Assembly: GCA_018268695.1 (NCBI GenBank)
Contig: JAFDWD010000602.1
Span: 1-7,754, forward strand
Direction of reading: 5' to 3'
Source of the DNA: Actinomycetota bacterium
Lineage (GTDB): Bacteria > Actinomycetota > Thermoleophilia > Solirubrobacterales > 70-9
Length of the DNA: 7,754 nucleotides
The notes below the pieces were generated by a model. It did no database searches and was not told the origin of the DNA. It worked only from the letters and a program-made list of their open reading frames with translations. The translations under genes were made by a program, and so were the position numbers. Of this stretch, positions 5,902 through 7,754 are shown piece after piece (within the stretch, counting starts at the first letter, position 1; every line of letters starts with the position of its first letter).

Positions 5902-7289
5902 TGGCTCAGGCCACGGAGACTCTGGAGGCCTTCGTCGGCGGGGAGCGCGTGCCGCTGGCCGATCCCGACGCGGTGGTGGAGACGGCGGTGGCGGGGCTCG
6001 TCGCCGCGGCGGCGGAGGCGCACGCGCTCTCGAGCGCCGAGCGGGCGGCGATCCTCGACCGCATCGGCGCGGCGCTGGGCGAGCGGGCCGACGAGCTGGC
6101 CGCGGAGCTTGCCGCCGAGGCGAGCTTCCTCACCGCCGAGGACATGGTCGGCGAGATCGCCCGGACGATCGACCTGGCGACGCTGACCGCGGCGGCGACC
6201 CGCGAGGGCTTCGACGAGCTGGTCAACCTCGACGCCTCGCCCCGCGGGCGCGACGCGCTCTGCACCGTGCGCCGCGTCCCGATCGGGCCGATGCTCGGGA
6301 TCACCGCCTTCAACGGCCCGATCCTGACGGGCGCCCACAAGCTCTTCCCGGCGATCGCCGCCGGGTTTCCGACCCTGCTGAAGCCCTCGCCGTGGGTGCC
6401 GCGCGCCGCGGTCACGCTGGCCGAGCTGGTCGTCGGGGCGGGGTGGCCCGCCGGCGCCCTCGCGGCGCTCCCGGTCGACAACGAGATGACGATGCGGCTC
6501 GTCCACGACGAGCGCCTGCCGGTGATCAGCTTCACCGGCGGTGAGGTCGGCTGGGCGATCAAGGACGCGGTGCCGCGCAAGCACGTGCACCTGGAGCTCG
6601 GCGGTCCGGGCGCGGTCCTCGTCGCCGCCGACGGCGATCTCGACACGGCGGCGGCGGAATGCGTGATCGGCGGCTTCGTCCGCTCCGGCCAGGCCTGCCT
6701 CTCGGTACAGCGGATCTTCGTCGTCCGCGAGGTGCACGACGAGCTGGTCGCGAAGCTCGCGGCCGAGGTCTCGAAGCTGGCGGTCGCGGGCCGCGATCCC
6801 GGCGACCCCGACATCGGGCCGCTGGTCTCGGAGGCCGCCGCCGATCGGGTCTGGGAGATGCTCGAGGACGCGCGCGAGCGCGGGGCGGAGGTCGTGGTCG
6901 GCGGCGAGCGCGACGGGGCGGTGATCACGCCGACGCTGCTGGCCGGGGTGACGCCGGAGATGGCGGTGATGCGGCGCGAGGTCTTCGGTCCGATCATCGC
7001 CGTGGTCGCCGTCGACTCGCTCGCGGAAGCGATCCCGGAGGCGAACTCGATCGACGGCATGCTCCAGGCGGGCATCTTCAGCCGCGACATCGACCTCGCC
7101 CTGACCCTCGCCGACAAGCTCTTCACCGGGACCGTGGTCATCAACGGCTCGAACGCCTGGCGGATCGACTCGTTCCCGTTCGGCGGTGTCGGCAAGGCGG
7201 GCACCGGCCGCGAGGGCGTGCGGGCGATGGTCCGTGAGATCACGACGACGAAGAACGTCGTCATCCGCCACCGCCCGGTCGAGCTCTGA
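5901..7289 (+). CDS. NAD(P)-dependent aldehyde dehydrogenase
   Basis: This is a 462-residue protein of the aldehyde dehydrogenase superfamily, oxidising an aldehyde to the acid. Seen: PIGPMLGITAFNGPI (127-141) with the oxyanion-hole Asn138, LLKPSPWVP (159-167) with the cofactor-binding Lys161, ISFTGGEVGW (209-218), the general base Glu232 in LELGG, the nucleophile Cys266 in SGQACLS, EVFGPIIAV (360-368) and FPFGGVGKAGTGREG (425-439). All catalytic residues are intact. The usual NFP/NWP after the first motif reads NGP, and the FTGS loop reads FTGG, a modest departure. Length is slightly below the usual 475-500. The ATG at 5901 overlaps the ligase stop, with an AAAGGGG site about 10 bases upstream. 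A GTG directly before it (5898) would add one residue. The frame stays open far upstream inside the ligase gene, but that part is out of frame with the real ligase and non-coding. In context it may oxidise an aldehyde released by the putative thiolase-fold aldolase (inference). Confidence 0.94.
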   Translation: MAQATETLEAFVGGERVPLADPDAVVETAVAGLVAAAAEAHALSSAERAAILDRIGAALGERADELAAELAAEASFLTAEDMVGEIARTIDLATLTAAATREGFDELVNLDASPRGRDALCTVRRVPIGPMLGITAFNGPILTGAHKLFPAIAAGFPTLLKPSPWVPRAAVTLAELVVGAGWPAGALAALPVDNEMTMRLVHDERLPVISFTGGEVGWAIKDAVPRKHVHLELGGPGAVLVAADGDLDTAAAECVIGGFVRSGQACLSVQRIFVVREVHDELVAKLAAEVSKLAVAGRDPGDPDIGPLVSEAAADRVWEMLEDARERGAEVVVGGERDGAVITPTLLAGVTPEMAVMRREVFGPIIAVVAVDSLAEAIPEANSIDGMLQAGIFSRDIDLALTLADKLFTGTVVINGSNAWRIDSFPFGGVGKAGTGREGVRAMVREITTTKNVVIRHRPVEL

Positions 7290-7754
7290 TGCGCGCCGCC
7301 GACGCGCGTCGCTGGCGGATCGCCGTGATCGACGGTCCCAACATGCCGAACCTGGGCCGCCGCGACGAGGGGATCTACGGCAAGGTCGCGAGCCTCGCCG
7401 ACCTGCAGCGCTTCGTCGCCGGGGTCGCGGACGCGGTCGGCGTCGAGGCCGTCCCCTTCGCCTCCAACCACGAGGGCGAGATCCTCGAGTTCATCCATTC
7501 CTCGGCGGCCGAGGTCGACGGCTACCTGATCAACCCGGCCGGCCTCACCTTCCCCGGCGAGGCGACCCGCCACGCCCTGGTCGATTCCGGCAAGCCCTAC
7601 GTCGAGGTCCACTTCGCCAACCTCTCCCGCCACGTCGCGACGATCGACCCGACCGCCCAGATGCGCTCCCGCTTCACCCACTCCGCGGCCGGCGTCTCTT
7701 TCGGCCTGCGCCAGTACAGCTACGCCGGTGCGCTACTCGGCCTGGCGCTCGCCC
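7289..7754 (+). CDS. Divergent type II 3-dehydroquinate dehydratase-like protein (AroQ fold), 3' end outside window
   Basis: An ATG overlapping the aldehyde dehydrogenase stop (TGATG) opens a frame that runs without a stop to the window edge. The 155 residues seen are about the full length of type II dehydroquinases (about 145-150), so only a few are probably missing. Matches to the family: IAVIDGPNMPNLGRRDEGIYG (residues 11-31; Arg24/25 and catalytic Tyr30), SNHEGEILEFIH (59-70), YLINPAGLT (79-87; Asn82), YVEVHFANL (104-112; Glu106, His108), and a C-terminal AAGVSFGLRQYSYAGALLGLA. The LTHTS segment, which carries the second conserved histidine, reads LTFPG, with Phe88 in place of His. The aspartate of the following ALRDA segment is His95, and the loop after EVHFANL is longer and unlike the usual HAREEFRRHS. 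It is unlikely to be an ordinary shikimate-pathway enzyme. A related dehydration or substrate-binding role in this catabolic operon is inferred. Confidence 0.85.
   Translation, partial: MRAADARRWRIAVIDGPNMPNLGRRDEGIYGKVASLADLQRFVAGVADAVGVEAVPFASNHEGEILEFIHSSAAEVDGYLINPAGLTFPGEATRHALVDSGKPYVEVHFANLSRHVATIDPTAQMRSRFTHSAAGVSFGLRQYSYAGALLGLALA

Noticed and set aside
5906..7681. Minus-strand open frame of 591 residues across the aldehyde dehydrogenase and AroQ-like genes
   Set aside because: It shows no family motif and low-complexity composition, and it spans two convincing plus-strand genes with catalytic motifs.

Overview
The window is a very GC-rich (visually above 70 % G+C) stretch from a bacterium with strongly G/C-ending codons. 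Protein style and family content suggest an actinobacterium, possibly of the Thermoleophilia/Solirubrobacterales type. That placement is an impression from composition and was not tested. All genes lie on the plus strand. No RNA genes, insertion sequences, CRISPR arrays, terminators or promoters are visible.

Layout: (1) 2-496, the C-terminal part of a cyclase/kynurenine formamidase-like metal hydrolase that begins outside the window; (2) 493-1536, a CaiB/BaiF family III protein with an alpha-methylacyl-CoA racemase-like active site; (3) 1541-2626 and (4) 2623-3834, two tandem thiolase-fold proteins that both lack the catalytic cysteine; (5) 3831-4295, a DUF35-type zinc-ribbon/OB-fold protein; (6) 4300-5901, an acyl-CoA ligase of the ANL superfamily; (7) 5901-7289, a complete NAD(P)-dependent aldehyde dehydrogenase; (8) 7289 to the window edge, a nearly complete protein resembling type II 3-dehydroquinate dehydratase (AroQ) in which one of the two catalytic histidines is replaced. 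Adjacent genes overlap by 1 to 4 bases (GTGA, ATGA, TGATG junctions) or are separated by only 4 bases. The whole window therefore looks like the interior of a single translationally coupled operon whose promoter and terminator lie outside.

The gene set points to catabolism of an unidentified carboxylic acid through CoA thioesters. The ligase would activate the acid, and the CaiB/BaiF protein would epimerise or transfer the CoA ester. The two thiolase-fold proteins plus the DUF35 protein resemble the known architecture of thiolase-like aldolases (Ltp2 with a DUF35 partner in steroid side-chain degradation). Such a complex could split a beta-hydroxyacyl-CoA into a carbonyl compound and a shorter acyl-CoA, and the aldehyde dehydrogenase could then oxidise a released aldehyde. 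The cyclase-like and AroQ-like proteins suggest a hydrolytic or dehydration step on a ring or polyoxygenated intermediate. The substrate cannot be read from the sequence, and the pathway is inference. The most interesting points are the pair of cysteine-less thiolase-fold proteins next to a DUF35 gene and the AroQ-like protein with an altered active site.
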